Part shown: in pieces, positions 44,283 through 54,000 of the stretch
Layout of the letters: each line of letters begins with the position of its first letter
Numbering within the stretch: the first letter of the stretch is position 1
From: Imperialibacter sp040222385
Lineage (GTDB): Bacteria > Bacteroidota > Bacteroidia > Cytophagales > Cyclobacteriaceae
Direction of reading: 5' to 3'
Assembly (NCBI RefSeq): GCF_040222385.1
Contig: NZ_JAVKDF010000022.1
Location: forward strand, 248,001-312,000
Length of the DNA stretch: 64,000 nt
Position numbers and translations under genes: made by a program
The notes under the pieces: model-generated
Database searches by the model: none
What the model was told of the DNA's origin: nothing
Seen by the model: only the letters and a program-made list of their open reading frames with translations

Positions 44283-44842
44283 TTATTCAATGCTCCGTCG
44301 TCTACCCAGCAGGCAATCATGTCTATTTCGGCCGCAGTAAGTGTTCCGTTTCTAGGCATGTCCCCAGACTGCGTGCGTGACTTGATGTCCGATGGGTTGA
44401 GCTTAATATTGTCAAAATTATTATAGTCGATGTTCCCGGAGCCATCATGGCAACCGCTAATGGCGCAGTTGGTCTCAATGATTGGTTTGATCGAGGCTGA
44501 AAAGCTTATCCCGGAAAAAATTTGAACGTCCAGCGTGCTGGAGCATCCCTCTGAATCCTCTACGCCGACGATGTATTTTCCTGGTGCTACGCTACTGAAG
44601 ACTCCGCTATTTTGAAAGGCTCCATCGTCGATTTGGTAACGATAGCCTCCAAAACCGCCAGACGCCTCTACCTCAAACCCACCGGCCGAGGCCCCGCAGG
44701 AAGTGTCGGTCGAACCAAGTAATGTCAATGTCAGTCCGGATCCGCTACAATCTTTATCAACTCCATCAGCTTCCTGATCACAGGAGGTTACCATGAGTAG
44801 AAAAAGTAATAGTAATAAGTTGTTGAGGTGATTGACATCCAT
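44279..44842 (-). CDS. Lipoprotein with CX4CH haem-like motif (copy 1)
   Basis: 187 residues. Lipobox VTSC. Residues about 35-110 are a beta domain with a Gly-rich repeat (GGFGGYRYQIDDGAFQNSGVF, APGKYIVGVEDSEGC), as in SprB-type or PKD-like repeats. From about 110 a cytochrome-like part follows: SFSASIKPIIETNC, then C-AISG-CH, a CX4CH spacing instead of CX2CH, GDMPRNGTLTAAEIDMI with a possible axial Met, and CWVDDGALNN. The PII..NC..xxCHDG and MPR..LTxxEI pattern is typical of Bacteroidota single-haem domains. A tandem paralogue lies 75 bases away. Confidence 0.65.
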   Translation of the reverse strand: MDVNHLNNLLLLLFLLMVTSCDQEADGVDKDCSGSGLTLTLLGSTDTSCGASAGGFEVEASGGFGGYRYQIDDGAFQNSGVFSSVAPGKYIVGVEDSEGCSSTLDVQIFSGISFSASIKPIIETNCAISGCHDGSGNIDYNNFDNIKLNPSDIKSRTQSGDMPRNGTLTAAEIDMIACWVDDGALNN

Positions 44843-44917
44843 TCCCGTAAAACAGGAATACCGTGAAATTGTTTCGGTCGGCAGGTGATAAGGTGGAAAA
44901 ATATCGGGTTTGCAGGA

Positions 44918-45478
44918 CTAATTGAAAAGCGCCCCGTCATCTACCCAGCAGGCTATTTGCTCAATTTCGTCATTCGTTAAGCTGCCAACCTTTGGCATTA
45001 CCCGTGCCTGAGTGAGCCCCTTGATGTCTGCTGCTGATTTTTTAATGTTTGCAAACACCTTAAAGCTAATGCTACCGGACCCGTCATGACAAGTGCTGAT
45101 GATGCAGCTATTCTCGATGATGGGCTGTATCGATTCTTTGAATGAAATTCCGGATGAGATATGCACGCTCACAGCTCTGCTACAGTACAATGAGTCCATC
45201 ACGGAGACAGAATAGATGCCTGGTCTCAAGCTATGAAACACACCTGTTTTTTGAGCCGGGCCATCGTTTAAGAAATAGCTTTTATCGCCAAGGCCACCTG
45301 AAGAAAATACCTCAATCCTCCCGTTTGGTATGCCGCAATCTGTGGAGGTGACGTTAATAATGGAAATAGCCAGTCCCGACCTTTCACAATCTGAAGCGGC
45401 AGGATCTAAAGGATCCAGGCAAGCGACTGTGGAAACAACCAAAAGAATGATAAAGAGCTGACCGAATTGCTTTCTCAT
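44918..45478 (-). CDS. Lipoprotein with CX4CH haem-like motif (copy 2)
   Basis: 186 residues, a paralogue of the previous entry with the same layout: lipobox (TVAC), beta domain (GGLGDKSYFLNDGPAQKTGVF, RPGIYSVSVMDSLYC), then SFKESIQPIIENSC-IIST-CHDGSG, again CX4CH, ARVMPKVGSLTNDEIEQI and the ending CWVDDGALFN. The two proteins share the ends and key residues but differ in between, so this is an old tandem duplication. If haem attaches, the pair would form two lipid-anchored electron carriers. Confidence 0.65.
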   Translation of the reverse strand: MRKQFGQLFIILLVVSTVACLDPLDPAASDCERSGLAISIINVTSTDCGIPNGRIEVFSSGGLGDKSYFLNDGPAQKTGVFHSLRPGIYSVSVMDSLYCSRAVSVHISSGISFKESIQPIIENSCIISTCHDGSGSISFKVFANIKKSAADIKGLTQARVMPKVGSLTNDEIEQIACWVDDGALFN

Positions 45479-45521
45479 TATTCAATCAAGTTAAATGAAT
45501 TTCTACTGACCCACAAATGAA

Positions 45522-45551
45522 AAAAGTCCCCGACAATAATCAGGGACTTTT
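45522..45551 (-). terminator. Terminator of the SusCD operon
   Basis: AAAAGTCCC at 45522-45530 pairs with GGGACTTTT at 45543-45551. Read on the minus strand the hairpin is followed by a run of six T, so it ends the SusC-SusD transcript 30 bases after the SusD stop. Confidence 0.8.
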
Positions 45552-45583
45552 CCACTATGTTTTTGATTTATGGTTATCGAAAA

Positions 45584-47206
45584 TCAATTCACATCCCACC
45601 ATACCCTAGTGGTTGGCTGATCAGGCAAAGTAGCACCTGCATTAATATTATCCACATTCACAGCTACTTCATGCGTTGGAAGCCTCAGTTTTACTGGAAT
45701 GGTGCCACCAGTCACATTGCCTTGATAGTCGACAGGAACTAACACTGGAAATCCAGTTCTTCTCCAATCCGACCAGGCCTCCCACCAGTTGAAAAACTTG
45801 CTGACCCACATTTGGTTGCCAATCATTTCAAGACCGGCTGCACCACCAGTGTACGGGTGGGCGGCAAGATAGGCGTCCACCTGGGCATCAGTAACAGTAA
45901 GGGCCTCTTCAACGTCGGAGTCGCCCTGTGCAAAAGGAGTATACATTTGCATGGCAGCACGCACACCAGCATTGTAGTGACCAGCAGCACCAGTTACTCC
46001 ACCAATTCCACGCTCAGCTGCTTCGGCAAGCAAGAACTCAACCTCAGCATAGTTCATCAGCATGTATGGATCGTTGTCGTCTAGCAGAGCTACATTAATG
46101 GAAGAGAAAACGGAACTCGGACTTAAAGTAGGGTCACCAAACTTCTCACCAATATAAGCACTTATGGTACCTCCATCTTGTCCGTTTGGCATACCTTCCT
46201 GAACCAGTGGATCCTGATCCCCACCAACACCATCAGTAAAGATGAGAAGTCTTGGATCATCATCTGCTGTGCTTGCAGCATTTGCTCCCTTGAGCATGTC
46301 AATAAAAGTTTTGCTCAGAATGGATGGCTGACCACCGTCACCGGAAGCAAATGCTCTCGAAATACCGTTCTGGTTAGTCCACTCACTTGGGCCTAAATCC
46401 ATGGGCACCCATGTGTTGTCGTCGTTGCTGGTGAAAACACCACCGGAAACAGCCTTACCTACATAGGTTGCAGCAGTTGTGGCGTCCACATTAGAGATAC
46501 GCATGGCCAACCGAAGCATCAGAGAATAGCCCCACTTCTTCCACTTGGTAACGTCGCCGTTATAGTACAAATCGGCCGCCGCAAAACCTTCGTCAGGATT
46601 GGAAGCACTCAAGGCAGCAGTAGCCTCATCCAACTCCTTCAGCAGATCTAAATAGATGGATTGCTGATCGTCGTAGGTTGGAAGGAAAGTTCCCTGTATT
46701 CCTCCCAATGCATCGGAATAGGGGATGTTTCCATAGTAATCCGTCAGTCTGTGGAAATTAAATGCACGAAGGATTCTGGCTGCCTCACGCATATTCTTTC
46801 TCTGACCTGCCTCAAACCCGTCAGGGCCGGTTTGTCTTAGCACCTCAGCCAGGTTCTTTAGCTGATCGCCATAGATAAACTCCCATGGTGCGTTGTAGGA
46901 TTCAACGTTGTCAGTGTATTTGTCACCGGGAGCTATGCCGCCACTAACGTTGGCCAGCTGCTGAATAGCATGCGCACAAAGGCCAATGTTTGTTCTCCAG
47001 TCAATATACCTGTTGTCGCCAGCTGAACCACCCGCTGCAGAACCAAGCTGAGCCGCAGTAAACAAATAATTCATGTTTACTTGATTCAGGGCCTGGGGGT
47101 TGATATTCAACTCATGCAATTCATCCGTATCGCAGCTTGCCGTGAACACAAATATTGCGGCAGAGGCGATGATGATCTTATTTATTTTATTTCTAACGTA
47201 TTTCAT
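45584..47206 (-). CDS. susD-like: SusD/RagB-family glycan-binding lipoprotein (SusD-like 2 type)
   Basis: 540 residues. Lipobox TASC after a signal peptide. SusD features: NINPQALNQVNMNYLFTAAQ, GDNRYIDWRTN (aromatic binding region), YGDQLKNLAEVLRQT, tetratricopeptide-like helices such as NFHRLTDYYGNIPYSDALGG, and the C-terminal WWEAWSDWRRTGFPVL. The WKKWGYSLMLRLAMRI segment is a hallmark of the subgroup. It binds glycans or peptides at the cell surface and works with the SusC-like transporter, encoded 18 bases upstream. Typical length is 500-600 residues. Confidence 0.93.
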   Translation of the reverse strand: MKYVRNKINKIIIASAAIFVFTASCDTDELHELNINPQALNQVNMNYLFTAAQLGSAAGGSAGDNRYIDWRTNIGLCAHAIQQLANVSGGIAPGDKYTDNVESYNAPWEFIYGDQLKNLAEVLRQTGPDGFEAGQRKNMREAARILRAFNFHRLTDYYGNIPYSDALGGIQGTFLPTYDDQQSIYLDLLKELDEATAALSASNPDEGFAAADLYYNGDVTKWKKWGYSLMLRLAMRISNVDATTAATYVGKAVSGGVFTSNDDNTWVPMDLGPSEWTNQNGISRAFASGDGGQPSILSKTFIDMLKGANAASTADDDPRLLIFTDGVGGDQDPLVQEGMPNGQDGGTISAYIGEKFGDPTLSPSSVFSSINVALLDDNDPYMLMNYAEVEFLLAEAAERGIGGVTGAAGHYNAGVRAAMQMYTPFAQGDSDVEEALTVTDAQVDAYLAAHPYTGGAAGLEMIGNQMWVSKFFNWWEAWSDWRRTGFPVLVPVDYQGNVTGGTIPVKLRLPTHEVAVNVDNINAGATLPDQPTTRVWWDVN

Positions 47207-47224
47207 TTCTTAGCTATTTAATGG

Positions 47225-50200
47225 TTAGAATCCTACTCTTAAGTTGACACCGTAGCTACGAGTAGTAGGCATCGCAAAATACTCAAGGCCCTGTGCGCCA
47301 GCATTAGCTGAATAGGCAGATTCAGGATCTACGTTGTCGATATTCTTGAAAAGAATAGCAAGGTTTCTTCCCACAAAAGAAAGTGACACATTCTGGAAGG
47401 GAGTATTCTCAAGCATTGTTCTTGGCAAGCTGTAGCCCAAAGTTAATTGTCTCAACTTCATGAAAGAAGCGTCGTACAGGAACATGCTGGAGATGGCAGT
47501 ACTTTCGCCACCAACTGAGCCCCAATAACTGTTGGCTTCATGCGGAGTAAGATCTCTATCCACTGGGGTGTAAACTGGAGCATCAGATGTTCCGGTATTT
47601 ACAACTCCCTTAATGTGTAGAGGCTTTTCACCGTCACGACCAATAAGCGACTGCTGGTGTAATCCCCACTGAGTCAAACGGTTGTTAGTTCCAGAGAAGA
47701 TGTCACCACCTAGTTTGATGTCGATCAACATGCTCAGGTTAACACCTTTCCATGAAACAGAGTTGTTGATACCACCTGTCCAGTCAGCCAAACCATTGCC
47801 AATAGGAACGTAAGTGGTTGACGCCAATGGTCTGCCGTCTGCAAGGAAAATAGGCTCACCAGTAGGGCTCATTTGCTGCACACGGCCAGTGATGGTGCCA
47901 AAGGGCTCACCTACGATATGCTTAATGAATACGTTTCTGGTACGGGGTTCTTCCAGGGTAAATTCTGTCACTCCGTCTACAAGGTTTATCACTTTGTTGA
48001 CGTTTTTAGCAAGGTTCACCGAAATATCCCATGTCACTTCTCCTCTTACTGGTGTTCCAGTCAAAAGAAGTTCAACACCCTTGTTCTGAAGCTCACCAAC
48101 GTTCACGTTGGTAGAACCAAAACCTGAAGCACGGGAGATGGTGACGCCCAAAATATCATCAGTTGTTGTTTGATGGTAATAAGCTAAATCAACGCCAAAT
48201 CTGTTGTCAAAGAACTTCGTATCGAAGCCTATTTCAAATTCAGTAGAAAGCGCTGGCTGTAGCTGAGGGTTAGGAATATTTCCGTTGTTTCCACCTGCTG
48301 AAGAGAATGTTCCCATGGTACGCCCTAAGTGAGAGTTACCATTCAGAGAATATGTCAGGTTCGCAGCGTAAGGATTGATATTTACGATACCCACTTGTGC
48401 CCACGAAGCTCTTGCTTTACCAAAGCTCAACCAGCTAGGCATTCCTGTGAATGCATCAGTGAATACGAAGCTAGCACCTACAGAAGGATACAAAATGCTG
48501 TTGTACTCAGGATTCAATACTGAGAACCAGTCGTTTCTGGCAGTCGCAGTCAAGAACAAGTAACCATTGTAACCGATCTCAGCTGAACCAAACATAGAAT
48601 TGATGCCAGATTCAGAGAATCCATAACCATAGTTTCTCGTAGCTGCGTTGTTAATAGCCGGGAAGAAGTCCACGTTGAAGCCATTACCGTTGGCAGCGAT
48701 TCTCTCGCTTGATCTGCGCATCACGTTACCGCCAACAAATGCATTAACACTAAACTGGCTGAAAGTTTTGCTTCCGCCCAATATCCACTGAGTGTTGGTT
48801 TCACGCACACGATCCTCGCCTTCAGACATGGATCCGCCCAGCTGGTAGCCTGTTCCCTGAGGAGTCAATGACTTGTCTCTTCTGGTATACCAGTCCATTT
48901 GGATACTTCCAGAAGCGTACAACCAGTCGGTAATGTCATAGCGCACCTCGCCAGATCCGATCAAACGGTCTCTCGTATCGTCGTTGATGAACTGCTCAGT
49001 AGCCCAGTAAGGGTTCTGTCCCCAGTTGTTAGCAGCAGGTAGCAATTCCTGGCCTGCTCTTCTGGCATTTGCATCGCTTCCTTGTCCATAAATGATCAAC
49101 TGCTCCTGAGTTGTGCCTTCGGGGATAGCCCCTAGCTTGTTAGGATCACCTTTGTAGGTTTCTACATTGACGTTGCCTGGCGTTCTCCAAATAGACTGAA
49201 CAGCATTTCCTGGTGAATCGGAAAGTACCGGACGGTTATGCGCCGTTTCATGAGTGTACATCATTTTTGATGTAACAGTTAACTTGTCGGCAAACTTCGA
49301 GCTTGTAGACAAAGTAAGGTTAGTTCTGTCGTACCCCGAATTAGGGATGATACTATTGCTTCTCAGGTCAGCTGCTGACAATCTGAAAGTCTGCTTGTCA
49401 CTTCCACCACTGATCGAAATGCTATTAGTAAGAGCATTGCCTGTTTGATAGAAGCGCTTCCAGTTGTCTCCCTGATAAGAGTAGGGGCGAGCCACACCAT
49501 CGAACTGCAAAACCTGGCTACCGTCAAATTTAGGTCCCCAGGCCACATTACCCCACCCAAACGCCTCACGGGGATCTCTGGGCTTTGTGGCAACTCCATT
49601 ACGAATACCATCATTGGACTGATCAACATAGTTGCCAGTGCCATACTCTTTCTGAAGGTCACTCAGGTTGATGGCAGTTTCCGCCACATAGTTTGAGTTG
49701 AACTCAATACCAAGACCTTTTCTTTTGGTACCTTTTTTGGTTACTACGTTGATAACACCATTTCCAGCACGTGAGCCGTAAAGGGCAGCGGCGCTGGCAC
49801 CTTTTAGCACTGTGATAGATTCGATGTCATCAGGGTTGATACTGGTAAGACCATCTCCTTCGTCACGACCACCCCAAAGACCAGCCTGACCGAAGCCAGA
49901 GTTGTCCATTGGCACACCGTCGATTACATACAAAGGCTGGTTTTGTCCACCCAGTGTTTTGTTACCACGGATAACGATACGTGAAGAACCGGCAGGACCA
50001 CCAGAAATTTTGCTAACGTTTACACCAGCAATTCTTCCTGAAAGGGCATTACCAAGGTTATTTTCACGTGCCTGAGTGAAATTGTCACCTGACACAGTTG
50101 TCACCGATGACTGAAGCGCTTTCACACTTCTTTCTACACCAAGGGCAGTTACAACAACTTCGCTAAGTTGGGTAACGTCTTCAGCCAGTGTGATGTCCAG

Positions 50201-50476
50201 AACAGAACGGCTTCCAACAGTTACTTCCTGAGCTGAATATCCAATGAAGGAATAAACCAGCACTGTGTTGTTGTCAGGAACGGCGATTTTGTACTCGCCA
50301 TCCGCATTGGTAGTGGTACCGGTAGCAGTCCCTTTAATAATTACGTTGACACCGGGAAATCCTGTGCCATTAGGGTCAACTACTTTACCACTTACAGTTC
50401 TTTGCTGAGCGAATGCTGTTGAGCATGCCAGAAAGAATAGCAGCGATAAGCTAATAAGTAGGTAATTGTTTTTCAT
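47225..50476 (-). CDS. susC-like: SusC/RagA-family TonB-dependent receptor
   Basis: 1083 residues. Signal peptide ending FAQQ; CarboxypepD-reg-like domain (GKVVDPNGTGFPGVNVIIKG, TTTNADGEYKIAVPD); the SusC signature VVVTALGVERSVKALQSSV; plug domain (GNALSGRIAGVNVSKISGG, LYVIDGVPMDNSGFG, LKGASAAALYGSRAGNGVI); and a long 22-stranded barrel ending in SYGVNLRVGF with a final aromatic residue. It imports glycans or similar ligands across the outer membrane with TonB. The partner SusD is downstream. No glycoside hydrolase gene is in the window, so the ligand cannot be guessed. Confidence 0.95.
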   Translation of the reverse strand: MKNNYLLISLSLLFFLACSTAFAQQRTVSGKVVDPNGTGFPGVNVIIKGTATGTTTNADGEYKIAVPDNNTVLVYSFIGYSAQEVTVGSRSVLDITLAEDVTQLSEVVVTALGVERSVKALQSSVTTVSGDNFTQARENNLGNALSGRIAGVNVSKISGGPAGSSRIVIRGNKTLGGQNQPLYVIDGVPMDNSGFGQAGLWGGRDEGDGLTSINPDDIESITVLKGASAAALYGSRAGNGVINVVTKKGTKRKGLGIEFNSNYVAETAINLSDLQKEYGTGNYVDQSNDGIRNGVATKPRDPREAFGWGNVAWGPKFDGSQVLQFDGVARPYSYQGDNWKRFYQTGNALTNSISISGGSDKQTFRLSAADLRSNSIIPNSGYDRTNLTLSTSSKFADKLTVTSKMMYTHETAHNRPVLSDSPGNAVQSIWRTPGNVNVETYKGDPNKLGAIPEGTTQEQLIIYGQGSDANARRAGQELLPAANNWGQNPYWATEQFINDDTRDRLIGSGEVRYDITDWLYASGSIQMDWYTRRDKSLTPQGTGYQLGGSMSEGEDRVRETNTQWILGGSKTFSQFSVNAFVGGNVMRRSSERIAANGNGFNVDFFPAINNAATRNYGYGFSESGINSMFGSAEIGYNGYLFLTATARNDWFSVLNPEYNSILYPSVGASFVFTDAFTGMPSWLSFGKARASWAQVGIVNINPYAANLTYSLNGNSHLGRTMGTFSSAGGNNGNIPNPQLQPALSTEFEIGFDTKFFDNRFGVDLAYYHQTTTDDILGVTISRASGFGSTNVNVGELQNKGVELLLTGTPVRGEVTWDISVNLAKNVNKVINLVDGVTEFTLEEPRTRNVFIKHIVGEPFGTITGRVQQMSPTGEPIFLADGRPLASTTYVPIGNGLADWTGGINNSVSWKGVNLSMLIDIKLGGDIFSGTNNRLTQWGLHQQSLIGRDGEKPLHIKGVVNTGTSDAPVYTPVDRDLTPHEANSYWGSVGGESTAISSMFLYDASFMKLRQLTLGYSLPRTMLENTPFQNVSLSFVGRNLAILFKNIDNVDPESAYSANAGAQGLEYFAMPTTRSYGVNLRVGF

Positions 50477-51092
50477 AACATGAATGAATTGGTTTAAAAT
50501 GATTTAACCAGTGTTTGTTGTATACACCGGGTGTGCAGGGAGTCATGAACTGAATCCTCCACATTTGAGTTTTAAGAATTTTGCTTTGGGGGTTAATTTC
50601 ATAGGCATTATTTTATTTAAGCTTTACGAGGTTATAATACAAGATAATATAAATATTAGATTTTTCGAAGTGTGTTTGTGCCAGGTGCTAGGTTTCATAC
50701 GCTAAACGGTAACACATGCATAACATAGCACATTTTTGCATTATCACAATTGACACAAGTTGAGAAGAATAAAACAATTGAGGAGGTATAAATCCTTCAA
50801 ATATAGATGACAAATGTTTCCAAAACCCATACGGGGGCTTCTCGGGGGTGGACTGCGGATACGTCAACCTTCGTTGTTATATTTGCGGATAATTGTACAA
50901 TTGTGATATCGAAAACAGTTTGTTTTTTTTGCGGGAGACTTAGATGAAGGCTGCTGTAGCCTTTTAATGCTTACATGCTATTTGATCGGAGATTAGACTT
51001 TTTTAAGATATTCAACTAAATTAGAAGGGTTGAGTGATTAAGCCGGAATATTGTTTTGATCTGGTTGCGCCTATTTGACTTTTACATATTTT
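50477..51092. promoter_or_regulatory. Divergent regulatory region between SusC and the hybrid sensor gene
   Basis: 616 bases with no convincing gene. Two perfect TAnnTTTG boxes point outwards: minus-strand TATATTTG at 50798-50805 towards SusC and plus-strand TATATTTG at 50878-50885 towards the sensor. Neither has a good TTG element, as expected for activator-dependent promoters. The SusC leader would be about 310 nt. A 64-codon ORF at 50511-50705 is probably chance. Confidence 0.4.
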
Positions 51093-54000
51093 ATGAAGCC
51101 ATTTTACCTGCTTTCACTTTTTTTTGGAATTTGTTCTTTGTTGCCGTTGGCTGTACTGGGGCAGGGCAAGAATGAGTCTTTTTCGAGTCTATCGGTAGAG
51201 CAAGGGCTTTCGTCGGTCACTATTTCCGCCATCCATAAAGATAGCAAAGGCTATTTGTGGGTAGGCACCGAAGACGGCCTCAACCGCTACAATGGCTATG
51301 AATTCAAAATATACAGGAACGATCCGTCGGACGAGTACACTTTGCTTACGAATCGTGTGCTTTCAATTTTTGAAGACAGTAGAGGCACTTTGTGGGTAAG
51401 CACAGCAAAAGGTACTTTGCACCGGTACAATAGAGAATTAGACACCTTCATTCGGATTCCTGAATTTAATAACCTGGTTATCAACGACATCAGGGAAGAC
51501 AGCGAGCAGCGGGTGTGGTTTGTGGGCACTACAATAAAATCGCTTTACTTGCCAGACAATAGCTGGACTGACCACACAAACAACTTTAAGGGGCGCTTGT
51601 CGATCATAGGCATTGAGCAGATTCATAAGAGCGATTTTTGGATAGCGGCAGATACTGCTCTTTACAGGTGGAATCGAAAGACAGGCAACCTCAAGGTATA
51701 TGCCCATGATCCCAAAGACCCCAACTCGCTTGGTTACAATTATTTGTACTCTATCGCCAAAGATGATAGTGGGAATCTATGGATTGCTACCAGGGGAGGC
51801 GGACTGGACAAGTTCGACGTCCAATCCAGCAGATTCACCCACTATAGAACTTCCGAAACCAGAGAAAATGGTCCTTTGGTAAATGTGGTGAGAACTGTTT
51901 GCCCTGACGGAAACTACATTTGGGCAGGAACCGAAAATGGTGGTCTAAGCCGACTCGACATTCGTACAACCAAGTTTGAGCACCATGTAGCCGACAAAGA
52001 TTATCCTAAATCGATCAGCGACAACTCCATCAAGGCACTGTATAAAGATAATGAAGGAAGATTGTGGATAGGCACGTTTTCATTTGGGTTGAGCGTGATA
52101 GACCCCTATCAAAACAAATTTACGTCGTTTAAGGCGGCCTATCAGAACACTGTAGTCAACGCATTGTATAAGGATTCGAAAGGACGCTTCTGGATAGGCA
52201 CCGAAGGCGGTATTATGAAGTTGCACAAAGGCAATACTTCTTACTACCTGAATGATCCCATTGAATCGGGGCAGAACGGAATCCCGGTGCTGGCGATTTA
52301 TGAGGATCGTGACCACAACATTTGGGTGGGAACGTGGGCCGAAGGTGTTTTTGTTTTTAATGAGACCACACAAAACTTTGATCGGTATGCTACAGCGGGA
52401 AATTCAAGCCAAGATTTAAGTAATCAAAATGTATATGCGGTACGTCAGGACAGGCAGAGTGCCAATATTCTGATGGGGACATATTATGGACTTAACCTAC
52501 TTTCCTCCAAAGATCAAAATTCATTCACGCATATTGTGGATTCAACCTGGGCGGAGGACGCTTCCATCAACAACTTAAGAATAATTTTCGAGGACAAACA
52601 TTTCAATACCTGGATTGGAACAAACAGCGGCTTAAAGCTATATAACTCCGAAAAAGTGAAAATGGAGCCGGTGTTTTCAGAGAGTGAAAATTATAGTGAA
52701 AACATACTCTCCGTTATTTTTTGTCTGTTCGAGGACAGTAAGGGGCGTCTTTGGGCCGGCACAGAATCTGGACTCTACCACCTGAAAAGCAAAGATACCT
52801 TTGAGCGATATACCATTGACAATGGGCTCACCAATCACAACATCAAAGGCATATTGGAGGATAGCCAGGGCCACTTGTGGATAAGCACCAGCAATGGAAT
52901 GAGTGTATTTGATCCCGAGAATGAAACATTTAAAAACTACGACGACTCCGATGGGTTATTGGTCAATGGCTTTAAGGGAAATTCATCCTTCAAAGACGCC
53001 GACGGGCTGCTGTACTTCGGAGGAAGCAATGGAATCATCACTTTCAATCCATCAGAAATTCTGGACAATCCGCATCCTCCTTTGGTAGTGCTGGAGGACT
53101 TTAAAGTGTTCAATAAGTCGGTCAGCGTTAACAGCGAAGACTCCATTCTAACGAGGCACATCAGTGAAACAAAGGAGCTGAGTCTGGAAAGTGATTTCAA
53201 TATTTTCAGTATTGAATACGCCGCTCTCAACATGTCGGCCAGCGATAAAAACCAGTATGCTTACCGGCTGATCGGCTTCGATGACAAGTGGAATTTTGTG
53301 GGCGAAACCAGGTCCACAACCTATACCAACCTCGATCCGGGAAGGTATGTATTTGAAGTAAAAGCAAGCAACAACGACGGCGTTTGGAACAACGACCCGA
53401 CCCGCCTGACCATTACTGTGCTTCCCGCCTGGTGGGAAACATCCTGGGCTTATCTGGGGTATATAACGATTGTGATATCCCTTCTTTACCTGTTTCGCAG
53501 GATAACGCTGATCAGGGCTCACTTTATCAATGACTTGCGACTGGAGAGACTAAAGCTCGAAAGTGTGGAGCGACTGAACAAAACCAAGCTTCAGTTTTTT
53601 ACAAACATTTCCCATGAATTCAGAACACCTCTGACACTGATTATAGGCCCGATACAGAACCTTATCGACTCCGAGGGAATTGAGAAAGGGGTAAAGGGAA
53701 AGCTTCAATCGGTTAATCACAACGTGCTGCGGCTCCATAAGCTGGTTAATCAATTGCTCGACTTCCGCAAAGTAGAGTCAGGGAATATGAAAGTGACGGC
53801 CATGGAAAGCAACCTGGTCAGCTTTATCAAGGAGATCAAGTATTCTTTCGATACACTGGCCGAGGAAATGAACGCCGACTTTACATTGCAAAGCAGTCAT
53901 GAGGAAATCATGGTTTGGTTTGACCCGGATCAAATGGAAAAAGTGATTTTCAACCTCCTTTCAAACGCATTTAAAAAGATACCCAAAAAGGGTGTGGTTA

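Noticed and set aside
50511..50705. 64-codon plus-strand ORF in the SusC-sensor gap
   Set aside because: No start context, AT-rich and no recognisable composition; likely chance.
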